Both the position numbers and the translations under genes were made by a program. A model generated the notes under the pieces. The model saw only the letters and a list, made by a program, of their open reading frames with translations, was not told where the DNA came from and searched no databases. A stretch of DNA of 64,000 nucleotides. Origin: Liquidambar formosana. Lineage: Eukaryota > Streptophyta > Magnoliopsida > Saxifragales > Altingiaceae. Positions 11,131-22,616 of this stretch are shown one piece after another (within the stretch, counting starts at the first letter, position 1; each line of letters begins with the position of its first letter). The stretch lies in assembly GCA_039720395.1 (NCBI GenBank), contig CM077824.1, positions 31,835,859 to 31,899,858 on the forward strand, read 5' to 3'.

Positions 11131-11233
11131 CGGAAGTTGTAATTACATTCAATGACTACACAATACAAGTTCAGAGGTTATTCAGAGATGTTATCGCTTA
11201 TTTATCATTCGAGCTAAAGGCACTTTCCGCAAC

Positions 11234-11600
11234 AACGGGTCGAAGTCAAAAACTGCCTAAGAATGGGCACAAGTCTCACCTAATAAATGGCTTGAGCACG
11301 CTGAACCTAAGAATGGGTTCGAAACGAAGTCTTGCCCAAGAACGAGTCCAAGCAAAAAATTGCCTAAGAATGGGCACAAGTCTCACCTAATAAATGGCTT
11401 GAGCACGCTGAACCTAAGAATGGATTAAAAACGAAGTCTTGCCCAAGAACGGGTCCAAGCAAAAATTGCCTAAGAATGGGCATAAGTCTCACCTAATAAA
11501 TGGCTTGAGCACGCTGAATCTAAGAATGGGTTCACAATGAAGTCTTGCCTAAGAATAGGCTCAACGCAATGGCATACCCAGGGATGGGTCTAAGCACACA
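11234..11600 (+). repeat. Tandem repeat, about 107-bp unit, three copies
   Basis: The block gcctaagaatgggca starts at 11254, 11362 and 11468, giving periods of 108 and 106 bp. Each unit also holds shorter degenerate repeats of cctaagaatggg and cccaagaacggg. It lies between the end of integrase and the antisense gene, in the 3' untranslated zone of the element. Short tandem arrays are common in this position in Tat/Ogre elements. Confidence 0.85.
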
Positions 11601-13357
11601 AGGACCAACAGATGTTCAAGTCTATCACTCCGCTAATTGGAGCCCGTGGTCAGATTGGATTTAATTACTTTCGCCGATGAATAGTGCACACACAGCAACA
11701 AGGGATTTTATCCCGAGAACACATTCAAACAGACGGCCAGTATAAGAATAAAGGACACATGCACACGATAAAGAAGAATTGTGTATTTCATTCCAAAAAA
11801 AAAGGTATTACAAGAATCTTTACAAATTATGGCACTCAGCCAAGAATAAGAGAAAAGAAAAAATAAAAGAAAAATAGCTACTTCTCCCCCGAGTCCCCAA
11901 CAGCTGGACGAACCACCTCGGGAGTCGGGACAGGATCAGCGGAGGCAGGAGGGGCCACTGGAGGCAGAGGTAGATCAGGGGTAGCCTCCGTGGTGCTTCC
12001 CATTGCATTTACAGGTTGATCCCCATTGGCAGTGGCCGAAGTGTTATCGGTGGCGTCAACGACCCTCTCGGCTTCAATGGTGGCATTAGGCTGGGACGTG
12101 ACCTCGGGATCATTCTCCCCGGCCTCATTGTCGCCTGCAACCTCCACCTCAACCTCCCCGACATCACCTCCCTCGAGATTATAATCCGGGGGAATATCCC
12201 TCCTTTCGAAGGGAATATCGGTAATGCCAAGGGATTGGGCAGAGGCCAACTCGACCAAGGTCTCCCACGCAAATTTGTAGGTGACCTCGAGCTCGGTGGT
12301 CAACTACCCATGAGGGAAGCCTTCACGCTCTCCCTTTCCTCAGCCACCGCCTTCTCCATAGAGGCTTTCTCCTTCTCTACCTTAGCCTCGAGAGCCCGGA
12401 CCTTCCTCGCCAGCTCGCGTTTCTCCCAGGCTAGCTCGTCCTGGGCATCCTTCGTCTTCCTCAGCTCAGCCTCCAAATCTGCATAGTCTTTCCTCGTGAG
12501 TTCCAGTTTGCTGACGGCGCTCTCGGCTGTGGACTTGAAAGTCTCGCATTCAGACTTTACTTTCTGAAGCTGAGACATAGCCGCACAGCAGTTGGCCTCA
12601 GCATCCTCTAGCTTCTTGTCGTACTCACTCCGGACTTTGGCGATCTCGATCTGCAATTTATTATCTTCTGCCTCGAGGCGGTCCGCCCGCTAGCAGGATT
12701 TGTTGGCAGCCCTATACAAACATCAGCAAGTCAGAGATCGGGTTGAACAGCAAGTAACGGAAACCACAAAGGAATGAAGCTTACTCGGTAAAGACTTGTA
12801 AACCCGAAGCGGAGGTTGTCGAGGGCGGACTTCCTCCCGAAGTGCTCCATGTTCACCGGGAGCCTCATGGGGTTCCCCAGCTATTTGAAGTTGTACTCCG
12901 CAGAGAAGGAGCTAGTAACATCCTTGTCTGTGCGTACGGGGAACTGCACACACGTGATGAAACATAAAGTTAGTCAGAATCCGTAATAGATTTTCAAGTA
13001 TGGGACAATTATCAAATTGAAAGAAGCGAAGACGTACCTCGGGGAATTTGGCTATTATCTCAGCGCGGGAAGGAGCGCTCCCACCTCCGACCGCCGGGGC
13101 ATTGGCTCCCCCCTGCCCAGGCCCTTGCACAGCGAGTTGCTGCTCGGGGCCTGTAGAGGGTCTTCGGGGCTTCGAAGGAGGAATCATGGGAGCCTTCCCC
13201 TTCCCAGTAACCTCAGGCGCCTGGGGCCTGCCCACGTCCTGCCCCTTCATAGCGCTTGACATGAGTTTGCCACTGTTGGGGTCAGTGGACTTTCTGCCGC
13301 TATCCCGACCTGAACCAGGAGTAGCAACAGCAGTAGCCTTGCTGGTCTTCTACTGTT

Positions 13358-13415
13358 GCTGATTCTGCCGCTGTTGCTGCTGCTGCTGATTCTGCTGCTG
13401 CTGCTTCTACTCAGC
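13358..13415 (-). repeat. CAG/CTG trinucleotide repeat (poly-Gln)
   Basis: Interrupted CTG repeats on the plus strand, read as CAG/CAA glutamine codons with Asn and Arg interruptions in the antisense gene. One CAG-like codon has become TAG at the downstream edge. Confidence 0.8.
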
Positions 13416-13535
13416 AGCCTTCTTTTCCTGGGCCTCTTTCTCCGCCGCCCTTCTCTCAGCAACCAGAGCCCTCAAATTCATCCTAGAGTCCTTCTTGGTC
13501 CTCTGGCTGCCGGAGTCTGTTCTTTGTCTCTTGGC

Positions 13536-13554
13536 GGGGGGGGGGGGGGGGGGA
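13536..13554. repeat. Poly-G run of about 18
   Basis: An unbroken G run on the plus strand, which is a poly-proline codon run (CCC) in the antisense gene. It can form a G-quadruplex, and its length is likely to be uncertain in any assembly. Confidence 0.75.
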
Positions 13555-14556
13555 TTGGAGCCTCTCCTCTCCATGGCCTGGGAGACGGTCTCCTCAGAAC
13601 TGGAGCTCTCAATGACGAAGGAGGCGCAGGCGACCTGTCCTGTCCAGGGGCCTAATCTCCTCAGCACCCTCCCCTTCAGGTCGGAGGCGGATCCCCTCTT
13701 CCTCCTCTCCCTCTTGCTCTCCTCTCTCCACCTCTTCCTCCACCACGCGGGTCAGCTCGTCGTCAGGCTGCTCCCAATGGGGCTAACTCGCCTTCCCCCA
13801 AGTCTGGTACCTCGCGTGGTAGTTGAGCAAGGTTTCAGCCGAACGGCAGCGCTGGCTAACTTGATATCCCAGCAGTTTCTGGATATCCTCCTCGTTCAGC
13901 TCGTCAACGGGCTCGTTGGCGTGAGGAGCTGCTAGAAGGAAACATGACATAAGTATCAGTATGAAATCCAATATTCAACTCGAGGTCATATAAAATAGAA
14001 AGAAGAAAAATGATCTTGCTGAGTTCTTACAACTAGAGCCTCTCTTTCGGGGAATGATGGGAGCATCAGGGGGAAGAGTCCCATCCACAGGCCCGTACAC
14101 GAAGACCACAATGTCGTGAGCTCCTGGGTTGGAGTTCGGGATGTGAGTGACAAAGGGTTTCTTCCTGGGCTTGAGGGAGAGGTAAACATCGGGTTTGTTT
14201 TTAAGGGCACAGATTTTGTAGTGATGGAGTATCTCCCGCACTCCAACAGAAGTCCCTAGAAGCTGATTAAGGACATGAACCCCCAGGATGATCCTAAAGG
14301 AGTTCAGCCCTAACTGAGTCGGGACTATCCCACAGTAGAGGAGGAAGTCATTGAGGAGGTTAGGAAAGGGGACACGAACTCCACCCTCCATGAAAGCAGC
14401 AATGGGAACGGGGAGGCCATCCTTGGCGCCTGACCTATAGACGTCCTCCCCGGGCTCAGCAAAGTGGAAGCTAAACTTCCCGTCTTCAAACCCGTACAAG
14501 GCCCTAAACTCTGCTATCTTTGTAGGTTTCTCCCTAATGTCATAAAAAGAAGACAT

Positions 14557-15490
14557 CTGCCAAGATGAAAGGAAAAGGTTAAATCCAAGGATAACTCAAC
14601 CTATGCCAACATGCCCCGACCTAAAACTTCAAAGTCAAGTCATGACAGGTATGTTACCCATGCCTTGATAGACCCTAAAATTTTTCTAAGTGTCAGCTCG
14701 GGGAATACTAAACTCGGTGTTGGGAAAAGACAAAAGAGGAGACCAGTGACCTCTTTCTTAAATTTACCCCGAGATGGAGTTTTTCAAACCCTAGAAGGAG
14801 GGAAAATTGGTATCTTGGTGATTTGCCCCAAAAACCAGAGGAAAACCCTAGGATTGCGAAGCAAACCCCAAGAACGTCGCCAACGATCGCAAAGAGAAAA
14901 AATACACCAAACAAATTGAAGAGTAAGATCAAAAGACAAGTTATACCTTTACAAAGATCAAACGGTGGTCAGAAAAACGGTTACGCCGGAGAAACTGTAC
15001 GGCGCGGTGTCGAAAACCTCCAAAAGTTGTTCTTGGAAAGGTGAAGGGAACAAAAGCAGTACCAGCGAAGAACAGCGCCGGAGAAACGATTCGCAAAGGC
15101 AACAAACGAAAGCAGAACGGATCTTCTCCCACAAGCGAACGGCGTAAACAGTGGATTTCGGTGGAAAATACAGTGTTTTCTTGGTGAAAACAGAAGGCAA
15201 AAAGCAGAGAAAGTAGAGAGAGAAAGCTGAGAATAGAAAGCAGAGAGCAAAAGCAGAGAGTAGAGAGAGAATGCAGGAGATAAAGTGAGCAGTGATTTGC
15301 TTCCCTCCAAAGACATAATGCTTCTGGAGCATTAAATGCAAATCGTACGGTCCCAAGGCACATGACATCAGCACCTTGGAATACGGAAAGGCTTAACCGC
15401 CTTCTGCCAGCTAAGCCCTAGAATGCCAAACGGCATAGGGGCACAGGGAAAAACACTTAGCAAAATAAAATTATGACAAGTCCCAACTCG
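14557..15490 (-). other. Leader/promoter zone of the antisense gene
   Basis: No coding region supported. The antisense strand is pyrimidine-rich between about 15180 and 15290 (CTCTCTACTCTCTGC-like repeats), which would suit a 5' leader. I did not find a convincing TATA box. Confidence 0.35.
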
Positions 15491-15514
15491 GGAATGTCAT
15501 AATTTGGGGCAAAT

Positions 15515-17868
15515 TGTGTGGAAATTTCTCTGAACCGAGGTTGCAGCTCCGGATGGAAGGTTCAGAACTGAAACGCTGACACGTGGCGAAGACTACTCAA
15601 CCAGGCTAACCACAACGTACGTGATTCACCTCCCACGATTCAGCTCGGGTCAAGGAGTTAAATCACGTCACTTGACACGTGGTTAATACCACACGGTAGG
15701 ACCTGCTGTAAAGCACGTGATCTCCCAGCTCGGGACCTGACTTTCATCTCAGGACACCTGTCCTATGACTCACACTACAATCCAAATCCTACTACAGTCC
15801 AAAACTGTCACAGCAGCTGTAATTCCTGACACAGCGGTTACTAGAAACCATGATTCCATGACCAACCTGTTAGGATTATGCCCTAGAGCCAATCATAGAG
15901 ATGATTGTTTAGGGATTAGGAACAATCATTTGATTTCATTTATGTATGTCACATTTATTATTTATTTAATAAAAGGGCTTATTCTATTATGTTTATATGC
16001 ATCATTTATATTTACATAATATGTCCATGGAGTTAGAGTTGAGAATATGGAATTACAAAGAGTTGTAATTTTGAGACTATAGATATACCTCTGTACTAAA
16101 CTCCTAAAGCCTTCCTAGTTGAAGGTTCACTATGATGGACAGTAATGAACCATAGGACTAACACTTGTTAGGCTGACTCTATAGGAGGATAGCTAGTCTC
16201 AAGCTATTTGTGTGGAGACACTACAACCAACAAGTGGGTGCCTATTGCGAGAATAGGTACACTGAATGTGACCAAAGATATGAGATAAACTGAATGGAGT
16301 TTTATCCTGCCTATCAATCAGTTTCTCATTGTTATAGTGGTACAAGTAATCCTTAGACCTGAGACACCATAGTTGCCTTATGCATGTAGCTTTAGAAGTT
16401 TGATAACACTAAGTGTAGATCCTATTCAGGGGTCTGCAAAGGTGTTCATTGGCCCTACTGCTATGTGTATGAAGGCATGTGAGTGATCAACAAGGGATCC
16501 ATCACTCTTAGGAAAAAGAGAGAGAATGTCTCATATAGCATTCATAATATAACTCATTAAATCCATGGCCATGGTAGGATGAATATGAAAAGAGTTTCAT
16601 GAGTTCATCAATGAGTTGATATCTATGAATGAGTATAAAGTAATTGAACTAGGGACTTGACAGACTTCCATGTTCTATTAGTTCAATTGGAGACATTGTG
16701 TTGAAGGAAGGATGCAATTGTAACCTATAAACTATAACAGAAGGGTTCTTTGTAAATGACTATTCACTTCATTAAGGACCACACCATGAGCCATATGCTA
16801 GGTGTTACTCATGGTTAGTAGAAGCCCTAATTGATATAAGTGAGTTATAATCAATTAGGGAATTGGAAGGAGTTCCAATTAGACCCTAAATGGAAAGAGT
16901 TCCATTGTGCACACCTCGTGCTATTCCTACTACTTGATGATGTGAACCCAATGGGTCATACATTGATCATGCAAGATGAGCTTTAAAGTCTATGAGAGAA
17001 AGGGTATGAGTGCATAAAGAATAGTTCTTTAAGGCCTATTTATATTTGATATAATTTATAGGGGTTATTGTGCAATTTAGAGAAATTGCATAAAACCCTA
17101 ATAGGGTTTCCCCCTAGGGCCGGCCCCTTAGTGTGGACTATATAAGTCACATTATGATGTGTGACATCATCATAAGTTGAACTCTCCAAGGGCTGGCCAG
17201 AATTTTTCCAGCCTCCCTCTCTCTCTCTCCTCTCTTCTCCTACACTAGCAACAACAAGGAAAAGCAGGAAAGGACTTGAAGCTCTAGCTAGGTGTGGATA
17301 CCGTTGGAGGCAGCACACTTGGGCTGCTCATTCACCGCTGTCCGGAATCAAAGCTTAGAGCAAAAAGGAGAAGACAAAAATTCTGTAAGTGTTCTAACCC
17401 TCTTTGTAGTTAGGGTTTGATTTTGTGTTATGCATAGTTAGATTCATGGGCTGTGGAATCGCAGGAAAAATTTTTATATTCCGCACTTCAATTTTTCCCT
17501 CTTGTTCCATAACCCAACACATGATCAACAAACCATGGTCAGACGGTTATGGGTACACCATGGTCAGATCTGACCTAACCAAGGCAGTTACCTGACCTTA
17601 CATGGTCAGTCAGTACAGGTGGGTATAAAAAGAATACGATACAGCCTAATTTGGTAAGCTACAGTACCCTAATTCTCTGAGATTCATCTTCTTCCTTGCC
17701 TCATTCTCCCCAATACAGCTTTTTGACTTAAGCTTTGGAGAGGGCACGGCCAAAACCCACCTTGGCCTACCCTTTGACCCATTTTCCAGGCTTGTGATTG
17801 CAGGTCCAGGCGAGGGAGCAAGCTCCATCATCAACACGTAGTTCGGGGAGCAGATTTTACCCCGTACA
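15515..17868 (+). repeat. 3' LTR of the Tat element, split by an insertion
   Basis: A purine-rich stretch ending aatttggggcaaat precedes the TGTGTGG start near 15515. The LTR ends near 17868 at ccccgtaca. Without the 1652-bp inserted LTR it is about 700 bp. It keeps a promoter: TATAAAA at 17624-17630. No matching 5' LTR is in the window. Confidence 0.65.
15868..17519 (+). mobile_element. Solo LTR, copia-type, 1652 bp
   Basis: Begins TGTTAGG and ends CCCAACA, which are near-perfect inverted terminal bases. Flanks on both sides continue the gypsy LTR (catgaccaac before, catgatcaac after). It contains a TATA box (TATATAA, 17139-17145) about 380 bp before its 3' end, as LTR promoters do. No internal coding region is present, so it is a solo LTR left by recombination. 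The expected 5-bp target duplication is not clear: catga at 17520-17524 matches 15857-15861, six bases away from the LTR start. Confidence 0.75.
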
Positions 17869-19363
17869 TGACCCAAAGGCATTGAGAATGATAAGACACT
17901 ATGTGTAGGAAACTTGCCTTGTACACTTTGATGAGTTCTTGTTGGAAGTTCTGTTGGTGAAACTATTTTCCCAATTTTTGAATTCATCACATAATTTTTG
18001 AAGAACTCTATTTGATTGTAATCTCGGGTTTATATTTATTTGGTAATAAATTCATTCACTTGAGGTTTTGACTTTTGAGTATATTTAAAGTTTATAAATT
18101 TTGAGATAAAGAAAATCGAATATTTTTAGATATAGTAAACTATTAGTTTATATTGAAATATTTTGGATTTTTCTTAATACATAAATTTGAATGACCATTT
18201 ATGAACATCAATTTATTTTTGTCATTTCAAATAAATTCTTTTGGCTTAGATTTAATGGTCATTTTGTGATACTCTTATGTGTCCCTTATTCACGTGTTTG
18301 TATCTAGCCTACTATTTATAAACATTTGTCATCTTATGAATGTTTTTTTTGTCAGTGGGAGTTTTTACAAGAGATTATTTTGTTTTATATATAGGCTCAA
18401 TTTTGTTTTAAATCATTACTAGCAAGTGCTTGTATTTTTTGTTCTGCTATCCATAATTGTTTTAGAATAGTTTTGTTCGTGCACATTTGAATGCTATTCA
18501 ATTATTTTATGGATTAGTGTGCATTTTGAATTAAATTTATTTGCACATCATGTTAATAAATACTTAATTGTATTTAGTACTTTTAGTTTGTGGGAGCCCC
18601 CCCAAAATTAGAATTTTTTGTTATAGTCCATTTGATTATTATTATTATCTTATGTCGGAGAAGTTTTATTGAAAATTACATTTACTTCTCGTCATAATTT
18701 TATATTATATTACTATTAGTTTGATTAGTGGAAATCTATTTCCGCGTTGGTCTACTTGGATTTGTATTTGTTTTCTCTCAAATTGAGAGTTTTGGTTCCT
18801 TAGAGTTCTTATTGAAATATATGTGAGATTCGATTTTATACGCTCACTTTTGGAGACTTAGAACTCTTAAACTAACTTGGGAATTCCGAATGATTGGCAA
18901 TCATCTGAAGTGCTCTCATCTGGATTTTGTTTGCACATTCGTTATGATATGTCCCAATCATATTTTGGAACCAAGTGACATGTGCTTTTGTTTTTGGTGC
19001 ACATGAAGTTTCGATGACCGTTCATGGGAAAGGCTTGTTTGTTTTTTCACTGTACTTTGTTACATGTCTTGTCCCATTAGATACATATCTCCACATTTTG
19101 TTACTTAAATATGATGATTTTGTAGATACTTTGACCTTGGTAATAGGCCAGTACTGCGTAAATACGTACGCCCTTCCTGATTGGGTGTCTATCAAATCAT
19201 TGTAAATAAGTTTTGTTTTATAAACTCTTATATTACTAAATGTTTGGGTAACTCAAATAAGATCATCATTTGTTTTTCAAATTAATGAGTGGCCACTCGA
19301 CTTCGAAATTTTGTTATTAACTTAGATTTTGTTTTCAAATTTTAAAATCTTTCGCTATGGTCC
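17869..19363. other. AT-rich spacer, possible retroelement interior
   Basis: No conserved protein domain recognised. The frame at 18975-19205 gives no known motif. It lies directly upstream of a PPT/LTR-like junction, so it may be the decayed interior of a non-autonomous LTR element. Confidence 0.35.
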
Positions 19364-19870
19364 AAGTGGGAGAATGTAAGAATTTTTTGTACTCTATAGC
19401 TTATGTTTTATTTAGATTAAGTTCTGAGTTAATTGTGATGATCTTGTAAAAGTGGGACCCATAGATCGAATGGTTTTTTGTCAATTACAGTGAATATGTT
19501 TTGACCATTTGATCGAATGTAATTTGGTAATATTAGTAGGGTTTTAGTGAATGTGGTGATTTGATTCTATGTGTCTTGACCCATAGGACTTATGATAGGT
19601 TAAGTCCTAGTTGGATTTGGAAACTTAGGGTTAGTGGTTGTCACCCAGCCGCCTATATATTTCATTGTGTTTTGGGACCCTATCATCCAGAAGTTAGGAA
19701 GGCTGGGTGTAGTACCACAGTCATCGTGGTTTTCTATTCTTGCAGGTAGAAGCATCTTTATAGTGATTACGTTTTCGACTTTTACCGGTATGTATAGATT
19801 ATTTATTCAATTATGATTTGTCATGTCATATAGATCCGATTCATCTTGTTTTCGCTTCCGGTAAGTTTAA
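19364..19870 (+). mobile_element. PPT and 3' LTR remnant, copia-like
   Basis: The sequence aagtgggagaa at 19365-19375 is the usual copia polypurine tract form, and it is followed at once by TGTAAGAATTTT. Downstream comes a TATA box (TATATAT, 19654-19660) and a cttgttttcgcttccgg block typical of the end of such LTRs. The 3' end is not sharply visible and there is no paired 5' LTR. Confidence 0.5.
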
Positions 19871-20664
19871 TATTATTTGTTTTAATATTTTCTATCAAAT
19901 AACACATAAATTTAACCCACACACAACCTCCAAAAGGATTTAACTCTTGAAAGAGAAGCCTACAAAAGGGTCTAGTTCTTGAAAAAGGGGTGAAATCTTA
20001 TACACTTCTAAAGCCAACCTTGGCTAGTTGATGTGGGACCTTATTCCTCCAAACATAACATTCTTTGCTTGATACACATATGTAGTTTACACATACAACA
20101 CATAAATAAAGAAGTTCACATATGTAATATAGACCGAAGACCAAAGAAAAGCCCAAAGGCTCATAAAATTAAATTTAGCCCGCACTCAACTTCAGCCATC
20201 AACTCTCCTTGAGGGGCCATCACACTCTAATCTTGTGTGCAACATCCTCCAAGATCTCTCAATAAAATAGGTTTTCTAAATGTTCTTAGATAATAAAATT
20301 AATTGGTTGCCCTAGAGTATAAACTAAAATATATAATGTAAAATTTGCACCACACTCCAAGGTTTCTGTCTTGACACCGATAGTTCACTGAGAAAACATT
20401 TAATCTGCTGCATCAAGTTCTTCATTAGCACTCCCAATGCCACCTTAGCTCATGAAAAGAAACAATTAAGGATTCTCACCTCATCCAAACACATAAATGA
20501 AAAAGTTCACATATGTAAGTACAAAATCATAAGTTTACAAAATACCCATATTGGAATAAATCACTACAATACCTCGTCATGGATTGATATACGGAGTAAA
20601 TATTTATCGGGTGAAACCTCTGCCCATTAAGGGACTCAACCTTCAATATATTGGGTGGAAGGAC
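19871..20664. other. Repeat-derived spacer
   Basis: Contains a near-duplicated block (cacataaat.aa.aagttcacatatgtaa near 20100 and 20490) and a small local duplication next to the UGT pseudogene (gggactcaacctt / aggactcaacct near 20630-20672). No gene. Confidence 0.35.
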
Positions 20665-22093
20665 TCAACCTGTTCGGGTAGTCTTATGTTGTTGAAGATA
20701 CCCAATAAAACCATCTACGTATTGCCTTTGTCGTTCTCTGTCTCCGAATATCTTCTTCATTTCCTTTGCTTTGTCTCTGTATTTCTTTCCCTCCTCCTCC
20801 ACCATCACCAATCTCAGTGTCTCAGCAATTGACTTTCTTGTAAATGACCCGTCTCGTTCATCCCTTGGTACTTCTATGCCTACCTCCTTTTCTTCAAAAG
20901 CCCTAGCATTCAATCCTTGATCTCCCCATAAGGGTAACATTATCAGTGCACGTCCAAATTGTAGGTCCTCTATAATTGAACTGCAACCACAGTGAGTCAA
21001 AAAACCCCCAATTGAATCGTGAGCCAATATCCTGAGTTGAGGTGCCCAACTCGTCCAAATAATCCCACGACCTTTTATTCTTTCCTCGAACCCGTCTGGT
21101 AACCCAACTGAATCGCCAGACTCCCCTGGGCGAGGCGGCTTTCTCAGTGCCCAAAAGAATGGCAACCCGGATAGCTCTAACCCAAGAGCCAATTTAGTGA
21201 ATTCATCTTGACTCTGTCTTGCCTCGCTCCCTAGTGCTATATAAACCACAGATCCTTTATCATGTTTGTTCAACCAATCACTGATCAGTGGCCACGCTTC
21301 ATCTTTGTTGTCGCCTCCGCTACTTTGCATCGGGGGTGGTAGTAAACCCACCGGAAAAACAGGCCTCCGGTGAAGCACGCCGAGGAGGTTCAACCAGTCA
21401 GGATCGACCTCCAAACAACTTCGTATAGCGAACACATCACAACCTGCAAAAGCCGATTTGTAACGAAACCAGTCAGAAACTCCTGAAACGTTTTCACCCA
21501 ACATGTGGACGATTACGTTTGTCTCGTAGAGGTGCTACACCACTTTGGTCGGAAAGGATACCCAATGGGAGGAACGGTGAAGTGCTCCGGCGCCGTGCGT
21601 TGCTCATCAACATCATCACGATCCACTACGGCTGATGATGGTACTCCAACGTATAATATCGTCCACGGACAAAATATAGAGAAGAAAGCGCTCGAAACGC
21701 CGAGTTTAGCTGCTATGGGACCTAACCAGTAAGCCATGTCGTAGATAACCCAATCCACATCAGAAATTTCTAAGAATTGGGTGATTGGTTCTTGGAGACC
21801 ATCGAAGGCTTTCTTGAGGTGAGGGTCCTTGTCGGACGGAATATCAATGGTGGCCTCTGCATTTTCGGGAAGGTTCTCCACTGGGGGTAATGGGAGTTTC
21901 ACAAAATTTATGAGGGGCACTAAACTTGGAGGCAGATTTGGGAGGCGATCGATGTTTCAAGGGGTGGATATGAAGGAGACACGGTGACCCTTTTGAGAAA
22001 TGGTCTTGGCCAGCTCCAAGAATGGAATCATGTGCCCAAAGGCTAGCCATGGAAACATCGCGATGTGAAGCTTATGATCTTCAGAGTAATCCA
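20665..22093 (-). pseudogene. UGT91-like glycosyltransferase pseudogene, full length
   Basis: Collinear with the intact gene at 2750-4234 from the ATG (22093) to the TGA (20665), and clearly a duplicate. Lesions on the minus strand: TGA at 21957-21959 where the intact gene has CGA (a CpG transition) just after FISTP; a 1-nt deletion near 21565; a TAG at 21535-21537; and, in the PSPG box, the tryptophan of HCGW changed to cysteine near 20983-20985. The PSPG box is otherwise complete. Any one of the first three abolishes the enzyme. A Helitron begins about 100 bp upstream of its ATG. Confidence 0.92.
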
Positions 22094-22331
22094 TGGTTAA
22101 CAGCTGTTTGGGATCTCGAATGCTCCTTCTCTACTTGTGTGGCTATTAAGAAAGGCCGGGGTGACGAAATCTAGTTGATAAGAGACGGGGCCATATCTAA
22201 CACCTTAATAAAAGAGAATAGGGCCTTTTACTGTAGATCCACTGTTCACAGCAAATTTCATGCCTGTAAATCCACTGTTCATGCCACAAATTGTGAGAGC
22301 TTCTGCTTTTCCTAGGAGCTACTATTCATGT

Positions 22332-22616
22332 CACATTGATAGTCAGTTTGTAGTAAGTTGACGATCAACTTGTCAGAAGTTTGTCCTTGTGAATCATAGC
22401 ACGTTGATAAGTTCGTCGCAAGTTGACAATCAACTTTTCAACTTTTCTGATGGATGAGACAGCTATTCTCGAGATGTGTGAAAGCTCATCATATCATATC
22501 ACGTTGATAGTCACTTGGTAGCAAGTTGATTATCAACCTTTTAACTTTTTGTTTTGAAGCATATCACGTTGATAGTTATTTTGTAACAAGTTGACAATCA
22601 ACTTTTTAACTTCCTC
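22332..22616. repeat. Four stem-loop repeats inside the Helitron
   Basis: Each repeat has a cacgttgata-like block and then a palindrome AAGTTGA / TCAACTT with a 3-nt loop, at 22355-22371, 22420-22436, 22523-22539 (one mismatch) and 22588-22604. Spacing is 65, 103 and 65 bp, as if a pair had been duplicated. Confidence 0.85.

Larger units (their letters stand above)
11878..14556 (-). pseudogene. Antisense accessory gene, Transposase_28-like plus coiled coil
   Basis: A gene of several exons opposite to pol. Exon 1 (14556 to about 14030) resembles the 'putative gypsy type transposon' domain (Pfam Transposase_28), with the typical EGGVRVPFPNLLNDFLLYCG and LNSFRIILGV blocks. A GTAAGA donor near 14028 and a ctag acceptor near 13933 join it in frame to the segment with ANEPVDELNEEDIQKLLGYQ. 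Then follow a Pro/Lys/Arg-rich part (13667-13407) with a poly-Pro run, a poly-Gln part, a Pro/Gly-rich part (13262-13035), and a heptad-rich coiled coil of about 118 residues (12656-12300). The C-terminal tail is acidic and Thr/Ala/Pro-rich (12303-11878). Stops in the poly-Gln part and near 12690, plus a frame overlap near 12300, show decay. Function unknown; such antisense genes are known from Tat elements. Confidence 0.65.
5567..17868 (+). mobile_element. Ty3/gypsy retrotransposon, Tat lineage, 5'-truncated
   Basis: Order on the plus strand: gag, protease, reverse transcriptase, RNase H, a second (archaeal-type) RNase H, integrase, tandem repeats, an antisense gene, PPT and 3' LTR. The dual RNase H and the antisense gene behind pol mark the Tat lineage. 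The 5' LTR, PBS and leader are missing; recognisable gag begins at about 5567 directly after an A-rich run. Every domain carries stops or frameshifts, mostly of the kind expected from C-to-T decay, so the copy is dead. The 3' LTR is interrupted by a solo copia-type LTR. The element separates the intact UGT from the third UGT copy. Confidence 0.9.

Noticed and set aside
12016..13935. Plus-strand open frames of 80-156 codons
   Set aside because: They mirror the antisense gene, which has domain similarity and splice sites; the plus frames show none.
15857..17524. catga as the target duplication of the solo LTR
   Set aside because: The left copy is six bases away from the LTR start, so it is not a proper flanking duplication.
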